Shown here piece by piece: positions 25,573-33,731 of a DNA stretch of 64,000 nt. The position numbers were made by a program, and so were the translations under genes. The notes beneath the pieces are model-generated. The model was not told the DNA's origin, did not search any database, and saw nothing but the letters and a program-made list of their open reading frames with translations. Source of the DNA: Ruminococcus_G sp050944435 (GTDB lineage Bacteria > Bacillota > Clostridia > Lachnospirales > Lachnospiraceae); the NCBI GenBank assembly GCA_050944435.1, contig JBMNRB010000002.1, positions 124,001 through 188,000 on the forward strand, written 5' to 3'. The number at the start of each line of letters is the position of its first letter. Position 1 is the stretch's first letter.

Positions 25573-26535
25573 ATGAACATAAAAGCTAGAAAAGCGGTGC
25601 CGGTATTTTTCTTTATTGCAGCCTTGTTAATTCCGTTGTTTATAAAATCTACATATATAATTCTTCTTTTCAATTTTATGGGATTGTATATGATTTCTGT
25701 TTCAGGTCTAGATCTGCTTTTTGGATATACGGGACAGATATCTTTGGGGCATGCGGCATTTTACGGGCTTGGGGCATATACAACGGCCATTTTGACAACT
25801 AGATTTTCTGTTCCGGTGATCCCGGCCATTATTTTTTCTCTTATTGTAGCGGCCTTTTTTGGTGTGCTTTTGGCAATACCTGCCTGTAAATTAGTTGGCC
25901 ATTTTTTGGCTCTTCTCACGATTGCATTCGGTCAGTTGTTTTATCAGTTTGTTGCCAACTTTTCATCAATTTCCGGTGGCTTTTCGGGAATCAATTTTAT
26001 TCCGGAAATCAGCCTTTTTGGTATGAAGCTCACAACGAATGTCCACTATTTTTATTTTATTCTGATCTTGGTAGTGGCTGCTTTATATATAAAACAGGCA
26101 ATTGTACATTCTTCATATGGAAGATCTCTCATTGCTATTCGTGAAAATATACATGCAGCTGACGGAGCGGGAATAAATGTTGTTTCAAGGAAAATCAGTG
26201 TTTTTGCAATTAGTGCTGTGTTTACGGCCCTTACCGGAAGCATTTATGCATGCATGGTTGGATTCATCAGTCCGGAAACCTTTACACAGAATCAGTCCAT
26301 CATTTTTTTGACCATGCTTCTGCTGGGAGGTATGGGGCATTTCGTCGGTCCGTTGATTGGAGCTGTAATTGTAACGATCATAAAGGAATATCTGCAAGGC
26401 TTTGGAACCTATCAGATGTTGATTTATGGACTGATTATTATTGTTGTCGTGCTGTTTGCTCCTAATGGTCTGGTTGGACTATATGGTTCTGTAAAAGCAA
26501 GGCTGGGCCGGAAAAGGAGGAAAACGAATGCTTAA
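25573..26535 (+). CDS. Branched-chain amino acid-type ABC transporter permease, LivM-like
   Basis: 320-residue permease with about ten hydrophobic helices. The LivM core LLFGYTGQISLGHAAFYGLGAY and the coupling segment RSLIAIRENIHAADGAGINV are present. ATG 25573 has GGGGG at a 7-base distance; an in-frame GTG at 25552 overlaps the livH-like stop. It forms the membrane heterodimer with the preceding gene product. Overlaps the ATPase gene by 8 bases. Confidence 0.92.
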   Translation: MNIKARKAVPVFFFIAALLIPLFIKSTYIILLFNFMGLYMISVSGLDLLFGYTGQISLGHAAFYGLGAYTTAILTTRFSVPVIPAIIFSLIVAAFFGVLLAIPACKLVGHFLALLTIAFGQLFYQFVANFSSISGGFSGINFIPEISLFGMKLTTNVHYFYFILILVVAALYIKQAIVHSSYGRSLIAIRENIHAADGAGINVVSRKISVFAISAVFTALTGSIYACMVGFISPETFTQNQSIIFLTMLLLGGMGHFVGPLIGAVIVTIIKEYLQGFGTYQMLIYGLIIIVVVLFAPNGLVGLYGSVKARLGRKRRKTNA

Positions 26536-27283
26536 ATTAGATAATGTGACACTTAAATTCGGTGGTTTGGTGGCTGTGAACAAAGTTTCTTTTGATATGT
26601 CAAGCGGCGGGATTCATGCATTAATCGGGCCGAATGGAGCGGGAAAAACCACAACGTTTAATATTGTGAGCGGCGTATATCCTCCAAATGAAGGTGTAGT
26701 TTCCTTTGAAGGGAAAAAAATAAATAGTCTGAAGCCGTACAAAATAAATGAAATAGGCATTTCAAGAACATATCAGAATATTAATCTTTTTCGCAGTATG
26801 ACCTGCCTTGAAAATGTTTTAGTGGGAGAAAGTTCCAGGCTTAAGAGTAATCTTCTGGATTGTATATTAAAAACACCTAAACAGAGAAGAGAAGAAAAAA
26901 AATCAAGGGAAAAAGCATACGAACTGCTGCGTATGTTTGGAATTGCCCATCATGCAGACAATAAGTCCAGCAATCTCTCTTATGGAGAGCAAAGGCTGTT
27001 GGAGATTGCAAGAGCCATGGCCAGCCAGCCCAAACTTTTGCTGTTGGACGAGCCGGCAGCCGGCATGAATGAAACGGAAAAAGAGTTGTTGGCCAAGTAC
27101 ATTATGAAAGTTAAAGAAATGGGCATTCATATTCTGATTGTGGAGCATGATATGAAGCTTGTCATGGGAATTGCAGATATGGTTCATGTACTTGATTTCG
27201 GAGTATTGATTGCAGAAGGAACGCCGGAAGAAATTAGTAAGAATCCAAAAGTAATTGAAGCTTATCTGGGGGGATCGGAATGA
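26528..27283 (+). CDS. Branched-chain amino acid-type ABC transporter ATPase, LivG-like
   Basis: 251-residue ABC ATPase. Walker A is GPNGAGKTT, the signature is the LivG variant LSYGEQRLLEIARAMA, and Walker B LLLLDEPAAGMN. The C-terminal extension found in the LivG branch is present (VLDFGVLIAEGTPEEISKNP). Overlaps both neighbours by a few bases. It works with the LivF-like ATPase to energise uptake. Confidence 0.93.
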   Translation: MLKLDNVTLKFGGLVAVNKVSFDMSSGGIHALIGPNGAGKTTTFNIVSGVYPPNEGVVSFEGKKINSLKPYKINEIGISRTYQNINLFRSMTCLENVLVGESSRLKSNLLDCILKTPKQRREEKKSREKAYELLRMFGIAHHADNKSSNLSYGEQRLLEIARAMASQPKLLLLDEPAAGMNETEKELLAKYIMKVKEMGIHILIVEHDMKLVMGIADMVHVLDFGVLIAEGTPEEISKNPKVIEAYLGGSE

Positions 27284-27996
27284 CAAAAATTCTTGAAGTA
27301 AATGATCTGCACTATCATTATAATGAAATACACGCGCTGAAAGGTATCAGTTTTGATGTAAACGAAGGAGAAATCATTTCTCTGATCGGAGCAAATGGAG
27401 CGGGAAAAACCACAACCATGCGTAGCATTTCCGGACTGATCCGAGGGATTACAGGCGGGACCATTACGTTTGACGGAAAAAATATAACGAAAATGAAAGG
27501 ATATGATTTGCCAAAACTTGGTCTTTTGCAGGTTTTGGAGGGGCGACAGATTTTTTCAGCACTTACAGTGGAGGAAAATCTCAGGATGGGTGCCTATTTG
27601 CAGCGGGATCCGATGGTAATTAAGAAAAATTTAGAAGAAGTCTACGGTTTATTTCCAAAGCTGTTTGACAGAAAAGAGCAAAGCGGAGGAACGCTTTCTG
27701 GTGGTGAGCAGCAGATGCTTGCCATAGGCCGGGCGCTGATGGGGAATCCAAAGTTGCTTCTGCTGGATGAACCTTCGCTGGGGCTTGCACCGTTGATTGT
27801 GAAAGATATATTTAAAGTAATCAAACAAATAAATGAAAGAGGAGTTACCGTTCTTTTGGTGGAACAAAATTCGAAGGCGGCGCTGCAAATTGCTGACAGA
27901 GGTTATGTTCTGGAGAACGGAGAAATTGTTCTGGCGGATACTGCGGATGCTTTGCTTGACAATAAGGAGATACAGCGCAGCTACTTGGGAATATAG
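27280..27996 (+). CDS. Branched-chain amino acid-type ABC transporter ATPase, LivF-like
   Basis: 238-residue ABC ATPase. Walker A is GANGAGKTTTM, signature LSGGEQQMLAIGRALM, and Walker B LLLLDEPSLGLAP; LRMGAYL and VLVEQNSKAALQIADR are LivF-typical. ATG overlaps the livG-like stop by 4 bases. It completes the importer. The URO-D-like gene follows after 24 bases, so importer and enzyme are very likely on one mRNA. Confidence 0.93.
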   Translation: MTKILEVNDLHYHYNEIHALKGISFDVNEGEIISLIGANGAGKTTTMRSISGLIRGITGGTITFDGKNITKMKGYDLPKLGLLQVLEGRQIFSALTVEENLRMGAYLQRDPMVIKKNLEEVYGLFPKLFDRKEQSGGTLSGGEQQMLAIGRALMGNPKLLLLDEPSLGLAPLIVKDIFKVIKQINERGVTVLLVEQNSKAALQIADRGYVLENGEIVLADTADALLDNKEIQRSYLGI

Positions 27997-28020
27997 TTTT
28001 GCTGCGGGAAAGGAAAAACT

Positions 28021-29295
28021 ATGAATGCACGAGAAAGATTAATAGCGGCGATCAACCATTGTGAACCAGATCGTGCTCCTGTTGATTTAGGTTCAACCAC
28101 AGCTACAGGAATGGCTGTCAGTACCATGGCGGATTTCAGAAATTACCTGGGACTGAAACGTACTGTCATCAAGGCATTTGAACCATTTCAGATGTTGGGG
28201 GAAGTAGATGAAGACTTGCGCAAGACTGTAGGAAGCGACTGCATTGGATTGTGGTCTCGGAATACATGGTTTGGATATAAAAATATAAATTATAAAGAAT
28301 GGACAATGCCGGATGGTTTGGAAGTTCTGGTAGGAGAAGGATTTCAGGTCGATTATGATGATGAAGGCAGTGTACTGTTGTATCCTCTAGGTGACAGATC
28401 GGTTCCTCCATCGGCTAAAATGCCTAAGACAGGAAAATTTTTTGATATACTTGTAAGACAGGAAGAATATTCGGAAGAAGAATTGGACGGGTGTAAAGAC
28501 TTTAAAGATGCATTCCATCTTATACCGGAAGATGAACTGGAATACCTCTCCGGTCAGGCGGAGCTATTATATAAAAATACGTCTTATGGGATAATTGGGC
28601 ATCTTCCCGGGGCTGGGTTAGGTTCGCCGGCTCACGTGCCTGGACCGGCGGAGAAAAAAACGCCGGGGATTCGGAAGATTGATGAATGGTATATGGCTCA
28701 TTATGCATTTCCGGAATATATTCACGAGGTATTTGGATTACAAACAGAAATAGCATTGAAGAATTTGCAGAGATATTATGAAGCGGTTGGAAACAGGATT
28801 CAGGTGATTTGGATTAGCGGCACTGATTTCGGGACCCAGAGAGGTGAAATTATGTCTTCTGATATGTGGCGCGAATTTTACAAGCCTTATTTTAAGCAGA
28901 TCAACGACTGGGTGCACCGACATACAACCTGGAAGACCTTTTATCATACATGTGGTTCTATTGTTAATTTAATAGAAGATATGATTGATTCCGGATTTGA
29001 TATTTTGAATCCGGTTCAATGTTCTGCGGCTGGAATGGATCCTGCTGTGCTGAAAAATCGTTTCGGGAAGAGAATTACTTTTTGGGGCGGTGCGGTTGAT
29101 ACTCAGCAGACGCTTCCTTTTGGAACTCCGGATGAAGTGTTTGAACAGACCATAGAACGTTTAAAAATTTTCTCGCCGGGAGGGGGATTTGTTTTTACAC
29201 CAATTCATAATGTTGTCGCCAATGTTCCACCGGAAAATTTGCAAGCTTTTTATAATGCATATAAGAGTTTCTATGGTTTGCCATTGATAAAATAA
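28021..29295 (+). CDS. Uroporphyrinogen decarboxylase-family enzyme (MtaA/CmuA-like), copy 1
   Basis: 424-residue URO-D superfamily protein, TIM-barrel type, opening MNARERLIAAINHCEPDRAPVD. It is clearly not HemE: no haem-synthesis neighbours, and it is long. It carries an H-x-C zinc motif (H309-T-C311 in YHTCGSI), as in methylcobamide:CoM methyltransferases MtaA/MtbA/CmuA, and a downstream FTPIHN with His (H396) where MtaA has its third ligand Cys (my alignment by eye). No corrinoid protein is encoded nearby. Probable role is alkyl transfer to or from, or decarboxylation of, the compound imported by the Liv-type system. It is the last intact gene of the first unit of the island. Confidence 0.82.
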   Translation: MNARERLIAAINHCEPDRAPVDLGSTTATGMAVSTMADFRNYLGLKRTVIKAFEPFQMLGEVDEDLRKTVGSDCIGLWSRNTWFGYKNINYKEWTMPDGLEVLVGEGFQVDYDDEGSVLLYPLGDRSVPPSAKMPKTGKFFDILVRQEEYSEEELDGCKDFKDAFHLIPEDELEYLSGQAELLYKNTSYGIIGHLPGAGLGSPAHVPGPAEKKTPGIRKIDEWYMAHYAFPEYIHEVFGLQTEIALKNLQRYYEAVGNRIQVIWISGTDFGTQRGEIMSSDMWREFYKPYFKQINDWVHRHTTWKTFYHTCGSIVNLIEDMIDSGFDILNPVQCSAAGMDPAVLKNRFGKRITFWGGAVDTQQTLPFGTPDEVFEQTIERLKIFSPGGGFVFTPIHNVVANVPPENLQAFYNAYKSFYGLPLIK

Positions 29296-29307
29296 AAAAA
29301 TATTTAC

Positions 29308-29441
29308 ATCCTTTCAGATATTCAATAGTCCGGAAAGACAAAAGAGTGAGTTCGCAAACCTTGTGATTGTTCAGATTCTTTCCCAGCATCTGCTGTATCC
29401 GATCCATTCGATACAACAGAGCGTTGCGGTGTAGATGAATT
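29308..29441 (-). pseudogene. Remnant of a PucR/CdaR-type regulator (C-terminal HTH)
   Basis: On the minus strand the frame reads IHLHRNALLYRMDRIQQMLG and continues to FRTIEYLKG. This is the signature C-terminal HTH of PucR/CdaR regulators; the intact island regulator has LYLHRNTLVYRLGKLKTKL. A stop codon (TAA) sits just N-terminal to this stretch, and no coding continuation exists upstream because a + strand URO-D fragment abuts it. It is a decayed 3' fragment. Confidence 0.7.
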
Positions 29442-29755
29442 TATGAGTCTCCAGACATATGAGAAATTTTATTGGCCATATCTGAAAAAACGTATCATGA
29501 CGGTAATTCAGTATGATATGCCATCGGTGGTTTTTGGTAAAGAAAAGTACAGTAAAAGACTGAAGGTCATCTCTGATGTGCCGAAAAGAAAAGTTGTTTA
29601 CATGTTTGAAAAAGGTAGATTTAAAGAGAGTAAAAAATACTGTTGGAAAAGTAGCCATCATATGCGAAAGCGTGCCTAATGCCATGCTGGCTTTCGGCCT
29701 ACCGGAACAAATAGCGGAAGAAACAAAACAGCAGTTGGATATTTTGGCGGCGTGA
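29428..29755 (+). pseudogene. Remnant of a URO-D-family gene (C-terminal part, frameshifted)
   Basis: The + strand reads GVDEFMSLQTYEKFYWPYLK, then VVFGKEKYSKRLKVISDVPK, RKVVYMFEKGRFKESK, and after a frameshift near 29640-29650 (close to an A-run) VAIICESVPNAMLAFGLPEQ to a TGA at 29753-29755. This is the C-terminal part of a URO-D/MtaA-like enzyme of the subgroup with FYWP and SVPNAMLAFG motifs, distinct from the three intact island copies. There is no ribosome binding site or N-terminal half. It was probably lost by deletion, with its left end fused to an inverted regulator fragment. Confidence 0.72.
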
Positions 29756-29798
29756 AGCGGCCTTGAAATATGGACAGTATTAAATTTATCTTAAAAAC

Positions 29799-29838
29799 GC
29801 TGCAGCTCGCGGCTTATACCGGGCTGCAGCCTTTTTTT
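29799..29838 (+). terminator. Rho-independent terminator ending the first island unit
   Basis: GCTGCAGCTCGCGG and CCGGGCTGCAGC form a GC-rich stem (one G-T wobble), followed directly by CCTTTTTTT (29829-29838). Confidence 0.85.
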
Positions 29839-29936
29839 GCTTTTTGCAGAAAATTCGTTATCGGTGACGAAAAAAGGGAAAAGGGGCATGGATTTTTTTG
29901 GTTAGTGAACATATATCGGAAATACTGTCCGCCTTC

Positions 29937-29942
29937 TATAAT
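29937..29942 (+). promoter_or_regulatory. Candidate -10 box of the second island unit
   Basis: A perfect TATAAT lies 35 bases upstream of the URO-D copy 2 start, after the terminator. At 17 bases upstream only a poor -35 (TATCGG) is seen, so this may be an activator-dependent promoter. Confidence 0.4.
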
Positions 29943-29976
29943 TAAATCAGTTTATTACTGCAGAAGGAGGCAAAAT

Positions 29977-31011
29977 ATGATTACTGCAAGAGAAAATATT
30001 CTGATGGCATACCATCACGAGGAACCATATTGGGTGCCGTCTCAGTATCTGGATCAAAATACCTGCGTATATACCGCCTCAAAGGAAGGGGCTCATGGAT
30101 ACGGGTGTGGACAAGTGGACTGCTTTGGCGTATCCTGGGATTTTATGCCTGGTATGGAAGGGCAGATGGTCACACCGGGAACGAAACGGCTGGAAGATCT
30201 GACAGAGTGGCGGGATGTGCTGCAAATGCCAAACCCAGAGGAATGGGATTGGGAAGGGGGAGCAGCCAGAGATACGGCGGGATGGGACAGAAAAAATAAA
30301 ATCAGTTCCGTCATTGTGATTAACGGTCTGTTTGAACAGCTTCATACGCTGACAGGCTTTGAGGACGCCCTTTGTTATCTGTTAACGGAAAGAGAAGCAG
30401 TGGAAGATTTTCTGGATGAACTGACAGAGGTAAGAATCCGACAGATTCAGCTGATAAAGAAATATTACCGTCCGGATAAAATCACTTTCCATGACGATTA
30501 TGGAGAGGCTCGAAATATGTTCATGAATATCGAAACATGGAGGGAGATTTTTAAACCCCGCCTGAGAAAAATCGTAGATGCAGTTCATGGGGAGGGCATG
30601 CTGTACGAGCATCATTCCTGCGGTTACATTGCTCCATTGATTGAAGATTTCATAGACTTGAAATTCGATGCGCTGAATCCGCTGCAAATCAGTAATAATC
30701 CATATGAGCTGAAGAAAAAATACAGGAAAGAATTATGCTTTGTGGGCGGATTCGACAATCAGGGAGTGCTGGACCGGCCAGGAGCAACCTATGAGGAAAG
30801 AGTGGAGGAAATACGGAAAACTGTCGAGAAGATGGCTCCGGGAGGAAGCTGGATTGCTCATCCGGTGATGCTGGATCAGACGATAGGGCTTGCTCTGGCG
30901 GATGTGCTTTATGAATATAACCGGCCGTTATGGGAAAAAGTGGGTTACATTGCGCCGCCAAAACCGAGTCAGGCCAGAACTGGTATATATACGGCCGGTC
31001 ATGAAAAATAA
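29977..31011 (+). CDS. URO-D-family enzyme (MtaA/CmuA-like), copy 2
   Basis: 344-residue URO-D superfamily protein. Start is ATG 29977 behind AGAAGGAGG; the open frame upstream runs through the terminator and is not coding. The H213-S-C215 zinc motif is in YEHHSCGYI. A His (H295, SWIAHPVM) lies where the third ligand is expected, and FVGGFDNQGVLDRP is a substrate-site loop shared with copy 3. It shares blocks such as AARDTAxWDRxNK, INGxFExLH and ITFHDDY/IQFHDDY with copy 3, so the two are close paralogues and may form a heterodimer. It starts the second island unit with two transporters. Substrate unknown. Confidence 0.82.
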   Translation: MITARENILMAYHHEEPYWVPSQYLDQNTCVYTASKEGAHGYGCGQVDCFGVSWDFMPGMEGQMVTPGTKRLEDLTEWRDVLQMPNPEEWDWEGGAARDTAGWDRKNKISSVIVINGLFEQLHTLTGFEDALCYLLTEREAVEDFLDELTEVRIRQIQLIKKYYRPDKITFHDDYGEARNMFMNIETWREIFKPRLRKIVDAVHGEGMLYEHHSCGYIAPLIEDFIDLKFDALNPLQISNNPYELKKKYRKELCFVGGFDNQGVLDRPGATYEERVEEIRKTVEKMAPGGSWIAHPVMLDQTIGLALADVLYEYNRPLWEKVGYIAPPKPSQARTGIYTAGHEK

Positions 31012-31033
31012 GCGGTGAGAGGGAGGGGTTGTT

Positions 31034-32341
31034 TTGACAGACAATATCATTATGGTGCTGGTGCTTGCAGCTCTGGCGGCAACGGTAGTCTGTGGAATTA
31101 TTATTAAAAACTGCAACATCGGTCTGATTGGAATGGCCTTTGCCTTTCTGATTGGATCCTGGATAGGCGGGGCGGATACCTATGAAATTATTGGTTACTG
31201 GCCCACCAGTATTATGTTTATTTTATTGGTTACCAGTTGGTTTTTTGGATATGCGTCTTTAAACGGCACTCTGGCAGGCGTTGCAGATCGGATTGTCTAT
31301 GCCACCAGAAACGTCCCGTGGTTTTCGCCAATTTCTGTGTTTCTGACCAGTTTTATTATTTCCGGGCTTGGAATCGGTGTCTGGGGAATTGTGTTTGTGG
31401 CTCCTATCGGCTTTATCATTGCGAAGAGGGGAGAGTTTAATCCTTTGCTTGTGGTGATTGGGACAAATGTGGGAGCGTTGGCTACCGGGGGGCTGCAGTG
31501 GGTGGCGGGAGGCCCGACCAATGCAGGACTGCTGATGGCGGCAGGATGGGAAGCAGAGGAGGCGTCGAAACTGGCGGTACAGTTTGGATATGCTTCCATT
31601 CTTCCCTGCGTGATCGCCTACCTGATCTGTTATTTTCTGCTGAAGGGGTACAAAGCAAAACGGGTAGAGATGGAGGCTCCGAAGCCCTTCACCGCCGTCC
31701 AGAAAAAGACATTGACGGTGCTTCTTGCAGTTATGCTGGCTAATATGCTGCCCCTGATCCTGTATTTCTTGTGTCCCTGTGCTGCCACGGCGTTCTTAAA
31801 AGACCACTGTAATATACAGTTCTGGTCCATTGTGGGGGCGATTGCCTGCATGGTGCTGAAACTGGGAGATGAGAAAGAAATTATAGAGAAAAAAATACCC
31901 TGGAATGCGGTAATTCTGATCTGCGGGGTTTCCATGTTAATCCAGGTGGCGGTTCAGCATGGACTTTCCGATGTGATTGGCAGCTGGATTAATTTGAACT
32001 TCCCGACCTGGATGATTCCGGCAGCGTTCGCTTTGTTCGGCGGAATTTTAAGTTTTTTCTGCAGCGCCATGTCGGTGGTTTATCCTTTGATGCTTCCGAT
32101 GATTTACGGCATGATAACAAATGGAAGCGAAGTCAGCGCGCTTGCCTGTGTAACTGCGCTGATATTAACGGCGTGCTATACGGGAATGTGTCCCTTTTCT
32201 CAGAACGGTGCGCTGATGCTGGCGTCAGCGGACAGGGAAACCAAGAACTATCTTTTTTATCGGATGATTCTCTGGTCTGTGGTGCTTTTGGCGATAAGCG
32301 TCATTTATGGTTTGCTGGGCGGATACGGCATATGGAGATAA
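31034..32341 (+). CDS. SLC13/IT-superfamily-like permease (dicarboxylate/anion carrier type)
   Basis: 435-residue integral membrane protein with about 11-12 helices and a repeated architecture. The recognisable parts are the GLIGMAFAFLIGSWIGG opening, the re-entrant-type GTNVGALATGGLQWVAGG and the matching second-half IYGMITNGSEVSALACVTAL and TGMCPFSQNGALML. These resemble the ion-transporter superfamily (SLC13, MatC-like malonate carriers, DctM/GntT relatives). It probably moves an organic anion. TTG start at 31034 behind GGGAGGGG. It lies between URO-D copies 2 and 3, so it probably imports the substrate or exports the product of those enzymes. Family assignment moderate. Confidence 0.75.
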   Translation: MTDNIIMVLVLAALAATVVCGIIIKNCNIGLIGMAFAFLIGSWIGGADTYEIIGYWPTSIMFILLVTSWFFGYASLNGTLAGVADRIVYATRNVPWFSPISVFLTSFIISGLGIGVWGIVFVAPIGFIIAKRGEFNPLLVVIGTNVGALATGGLQWVAGGPTNAGLLMAAGWEAEEASKLAVQFGYASILPCVIAYLICYFLLKGYKAKRVEMEAPKPFTAVQKKTLTVLLAVMLANMLPLILYFLCPCAATAFLKDHCNIQFWSIVGAIACMVLKLGDEKEIIEKKIPWNAVILICGVSMLIQVAVQHGLSDVIGSWINLNFPTWMIPAAFALFGGILSFFCSAMSVVYPLMLPMIYGMITNGSEVSALACVTALILTACYTGMCPFSQNGALMLASADRETKNYLFYRMILWSVVLLAISVIYGLLGGYGIWR

Positions 32342-32362
32342 TATAATGGGAGGAATTTATGC

Positions 32363-33715
32363 ATGAAGAAATTATCGAATTTAGTAAAATGGTCTTTTGT
32401 TTTGCCTACCTTGGGGCAGAACCTGTTTATCTATCTGGAACTTTATTACATGTCCTATTTTTTAACGGATATCTGTCAGTTCCCTCTGAATACAGTTACC
32501 TTTATTTTGACCAGTACAGCAGCGGTGGATCTGATCTGGGTATTTGTCACAGGAATTGTGCTGGAAAAATGTCATTTTAAGAAGATGGGGAAATATCGTG
32601 CCTGGTATGTAATCGGATCGCCTATTATCATTGTGTTTTTCACGCTGATGTTCACAGATTTTGGTAATTCTGCGGCAGCTATGGCGATTGTAATCGTGGC
32701 TTTCTGCATCAAGACTCTGTTTCAGGATATCCAGTCTGCGGCAGTTACGGCTCAGCTTTCTCAGATTTCAGATTCCCAGCAGGAGAGGACGACGCTTTCC
32801 GTGACAAGAAATATAGGAAGTGTTGCGGGACAGCTTTTGTTTTCATTTGTAGGAGTTGCCACCATTACATTTTTCGGAGAGGTATTTCATGCCACAGCGC
32901 TGGGATATACTGCTGCGGCAGTTATTTTTACGGTGGTAAACGGTATCTGTCACATTGCGCTTTATTATATTACTAAAGATGTGCCGGTGGCCAAAACAGA
33001 AGAGAAAAAGGAAAAGCTGTCGGTGGGACGCATGTTTAAAATTTTTGTGGAGAACCCGCCGCTGCTGATCTTATCCTTTGGCGATTTGCTTCGTTATACG
33101 GCATACTTTCTGATTTCATCTACAGCGGCTTATTATTTCGCGGCAGTATTAAAGGATTCGGCGTCCATGTCCATCTATCTTACCGCACAGACCTGTATGG
33201 GTGTGGTGGCAGCTTTAGTGGTAGAATTTCTGATTCGCGCCATGGGCAAGAAAGCGACATATGTGTTATCCTGCCTTATGTACGGAGGCACGGCAATGCT
33301 GATGTATTTCATTGGCGGTGAGGGAGCGACCATTCTCTTCATCGTTGTGATGTCCATCGGATCTTTCTTTAATAACTGTATCCGCGCTACGGTAACGGCG
33401 ATGACGGCAGATACGGTTATCTACTCCATGTGGAAAAGCAATACCAATGCCCGCGGATTTATTATGAGTATGACAAATATACCGATTAAATTCGGTTCCA
33501 TGATAAAAAGCGTGATTCTTCCGGTGGGACTGAGCATTATCGGATATCAGGCCGGCGTTGAGGCCACCCCGGAAGTCGCACATGGTATTGCGGTGATTAT
33601 GTGCCTGGTGGCTGGAGGCAGCGTAGTTGTCTCTGGATTGATTAATCTGTTTTTCTATCATCTGACCGAAAAGCGTGTGGATGAAATGACCCAGGAGATT
33701 AATAAGAGAATGTGA
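32363..33715 (+). CDS. MFS transporter, GPH-type (glycoside-pentoside-hexuronide:cation symporter-like)
   Basis: 450-residue protein with 12 predicted helices. N-terminal features include YLELYYMSYFLTDICQFPL and the loop KKMGKYRAWYVIGSPI, which matches the GPH signature (G-K/R-x-R-P/A-W). Central hydrophilic loop KTEEKKEKLSVGRMFKIF. Start ATG 32363 behind GGGAGGAA. GPH carriers move sugars, glycosides or related compounds with H+ or Na+. Here it sits between the anion-type permease and URO-D copy 3, so the unit has two secondary carriers of different classes; one might take up the substrate and the other exchange or export a product. Confidence 0.85.
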   Translation: MKKLSNLVKWSFVLPTLGQNLFIYLELYYMSYFLTDICQFPLNTVTFILTSTAAVDLIWVFVTGIVLEKCHFKKMGKYRAWYVIGSPIIIVFFTLMFTDFGNSAAAMAIVIVAFCIKTLFQDIQSAAVTAQLSQISDSQQERTTLSVTRNIGSVAGQLLFSFVGVATITFFGEVFHATALGYTAAAVIFTVVNGICHIALYYITKDVPVAKTEEKKEKLSVGRMFKIFVENPPLLILSFGDLLRYTAYFLISSTAAYYFAAVLKDSASMSIYLTAQTCMGVVAALVVEFLIRAMGKKATYVLSCLMYGGTAMLMYFIGGEGATILFIVVMSIGSFFNNCIRATVTAMTADTVIYSMWKSNTNARGFIMSMTNIPIKFGSMIKSVILPVGLSIIGYQAGVEATPEVAHGIAVIMCLVAGGSVVVSGLINLFFYHLTEKRVDEMTQEINKRM

Positions 33716-33731
33716 AAGGGGAGACGATACG

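Noticed and set aside
29443..29679. Open reading frame of 78 codons with MSLQTYEKFYWP start
   Set aside because: It is the in-frame part of a decayed URO-D gene: no ribosome binding site, no N-terminal half, and the homologous continuation (VPNAMLAFG) is in another frame.
29770..29976. N-terminal extension of URO-D copy 2
   Set aside because: The frame is open but runs through a strong terminator hairpin and a promoter region; the AGAAGGAGG-ATG at 29977 marks the start and the family N-terminus.
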